DNA of 16,874 nt from Hyphomicrobiales bacterium (GTDB lineage Bacteria; Pseudomonadota; Alphaproteobacteria; Rhizobiales; Beijerinckiaceae): assembly GCA_028865375.1 (NCBI GenBank), contig JAGWKJ010000016.1, positions 1 through 16,874 on the forward strand. The letters run 5' to 3'. Positions 16,045-16,874 of the stretch are shown here, in pieces (the first letter of the stretch is position 1; each line of letters starts with the position of its first letter). Position numbers and translations under genes: made by a program. Below the pieces are notes generated by a model. That model was not told where the DNA came from, did not search any database, and saw only the letters and a list, made by a program, of their open reading frames with translations.

Positions 16045-16075
16045 GAGAGTGGGGCTTCGGACCCGCTCTTTTTTT
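16045..16075 (+). terminator. Intrinsic terminator 30 nt upstream of rimP
   Basis: GAGAGTGGGGC (16045-16055) pairs with GACCCGCTCTT (16060-16070) around a TTCG tetraloop closed by C-G. Of 11 positions only one is a mismatch and two are G-U. It runs into seven consecutive T residues (16069-16075). It is oriented to stop plus-strand transcription, yet no plus-strand gene precedes it for 1.6 kb. It is therefore either an attenuator in the rimP-nusA leader or the end of an unannotated transcript. Confidence 0.75.
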
Positions 16076-16105
16076 ATGCCCCGGGGCCGGCGGGAAACCG
16101 GACCC

Positions 16106-16822
16106 ATGACGACGCCCGCGCCGACCCAAGCCCCCAATCCCGCGTCCAAGCCAGCGCCCGATCCGCTCGACGAGCCTCGCTTGGTCACGGCCGAGACCGG
16201 CCGCGCCGCGCGCGTCGTGGCGCTCGCCACGCCACCGCTGCGCGACCTCGGCCTGCGCCTCGTGCGCGTGAAGCTCTCGGCGATGGGCGGCTGCACCGTG
16301 CAGGTGATGGTGGAACGGCCCGACGGCTCGCTGACGATCGAGGATTGCGAGCGCGCCAGCGACGCGCTGTCGCCCGCGCTCGACGTCGCCGACCCGATTT
16401 CGGAGCCCTATCGGCTCGAGATCTCCTCGCCCGGCGTCGACCGGCCGCTGGTGCGCCGCTCGGATTTCGAACGCGCGATCGGCCGCGAGGCGAAGGTCGA
16501 GATGGCGGTGGCCGTCGAAGGCCGCAAGCGGTTCCGCGGCGAGATCGAAGAGGTCGCCATGCGCGACGGCGCGCTGCGGGCGGCGATCCGGTTCGACGAC
16601 GACGCGGTCGCCGACCTCGCCGTGGTCGAGATGGCCGAGGCGCGACTGGTGGCGACCGAGGACATGCTGCGCGCCTCGCTGCGCGAGGGCAAGGCGGCGG
16701 AAGCCGCCGCCAAGGAGAAGGCGCGCGCCGGCAGGCCGGCTCGCGGCCCGGGCCGGCACGCGCGTCGCGCGCCGGAGGCGGGGACCAACCCGACGGGCGG
16801 CGCCGCCGCCCGCGAAGACTGA
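16106..16822 (+). CDS. rimP: Ribosome maturation factor RimP
   Basis: The 238-aa RimP helps assemble the 30S ribosomal subunit. The conserved core (about 30-190) contains PPLRDLGLRLVRVKL (43-57), LTIEDCERAS (76-85), the signature YRLEISSPGVDRPL (102-115) and the C-terminal SH3-like domain from about 125. It has a Pro-rich N-terminal extension (1-27) and a basic Ala/Gly/Arg-rich tail (about 195-238), longer than in E. coli and common in alphaproteobacteria. The ATG at 16106 is preferred; an in-frame ATG at 16076 follows the terminator T tract with no ribosome site. The Shine-Dalgarno is weak (GGGAAA about 8 nt upstream). nusA follows 16 nt after the stop, the standard rimP-nusA-infB order. Confidence 0.93.
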   Translation: MTTPAPTQAPNPASKPAPDPLDEPRLVTAETGRAARVVALATPPLRDLGLRLVRVKLSAMGGCTVQVMVERPDGSLTIEDCERASDALSPALDVADPISEPYRLEISSPGVDRPLVRRSDFERAIGREAKVEMAVAVEGRKRFRGEIEEVAMRDGALRAAIRFDDDAVADLAVVEMAEARLVATEDMLRASLREGKAAEAAAKEKARAGRPARGPGRHARRAPEAGTNPTGGAAARED

Positions 16823-16838
16823 CACGGGAGAGACGACA

Positions 16839-16874
16839 ATGGCCGTCAGCGCCAACAAGATCGAGCTGCTGCAG
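16839..16874 (+). CDS. nusA: Transcription termination/antitermination factor NusA, first 12 codons
   Basis: The last 36 bases encode MAVSANKIELLQ, the usual start of alphaproteobacterial NusA, preceded by GGGAGAG about 8 nt upstream. Its position directly after rimP supports the call. The rest lies outside the window. Confidence 0.88.
   Translation, partial: MAVSANKIELLQ

Larger units (their letters stand above)
15486..16105. other. Gene-free region between divergent NDUFA9-like gene and rimP
   Basis: About 620 bp in which no frame looks coding. In order it holds: the presumed promoter region of the NDUFA9-like gene, a hairpin GCGCGCCG/CGGCGCGC (15591-15614), the 103-bp palindromic repeat copy B, a second palindromic element (15801-15849), a small hairpin GGTCGC-TAT-GCGACC (15876-15890), a longer hairpin with arms CGCCCCTT/AAGGGGCG (15975-16013), and an intrinsic terminator (16045-16075). 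A promoter for rimP was not recognised. Confidence 0.6.

Overview
The window is very GC-rich (about 70% by eye) and looks like the chromosome of an alphaproteobacterium. The evidence is the thiC-thiO-thiS-thiG order behind a TPP riboswitch, a complex I NDUFA9-type reductase, a DUF937 protein, the rimP-nusA junction, a two-subunit xanthine dehydrogenase, and extragenic palindromes of types common in that class. Genus cannot be fixed from the sequence. Most genes are on the minus strand.

Layout. 1-1697 (minus): xdhA and the start of xdhB, overlapping by 8 nt. 1698-1974: intergenic, with a 103-bp palindromic repeat. 1975-2631 (plus): a lone trpF, then a tRNA-Leu(CAA) with encoded CCA. 2789-7341 (minus): a YkuD-type L,D-transpeptidase lipoprotein, accA, yebC, and a stand-alone AAA ATPase of unknown role whose AT-rich upstream region carries an inverted repeat. 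7430-13593 (minus): the thiamine locus. It runs in transcription order from a promoter and TPP riboswitch through thiC, thiO, thiS, a small frameshifted reading frame, a Phd-type antitoxin with a VapC toxin, thiG, and uxuA (mannonate dehydratase). 13749-14441 (plus): DUF937 protein. 14475-15485 (minus): NDUFA9-type reductase. 15486-16105: about 620 bp without a gene, holding two repeat families, several hairpins and a clear intrinsic terminator. 16106-16874 (plus): rimP and the first 12 codons of nusA.

How the genes fit together. ThiC makes the pyrimidine half of thiamine. ThiO, ThiS and ThiG make the thiazole half. The riboswitch leader can be read as a complete translational switch: one segment can pair either with the aptamer's 3' strand or with the thiC Shine-Dalgarno sequence. 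The toxin-antitoxin module sits between thiS and thiG with its own promoter and operator, so thiG may be expressed partly from the toxin-antitoxin promoter. thiE is not seen; uxuA lies where a further thi gene might be expected.

No wholly new multi-gene system is evident. The points most worth following are the toxin-antitoxin module inside the thi operon, the terminator just upstream of rimP-nusA (attenuator or small RNA end), the riboswitch expression platform, and the orphan AAA ATPase with its AT-rich operator-like region.
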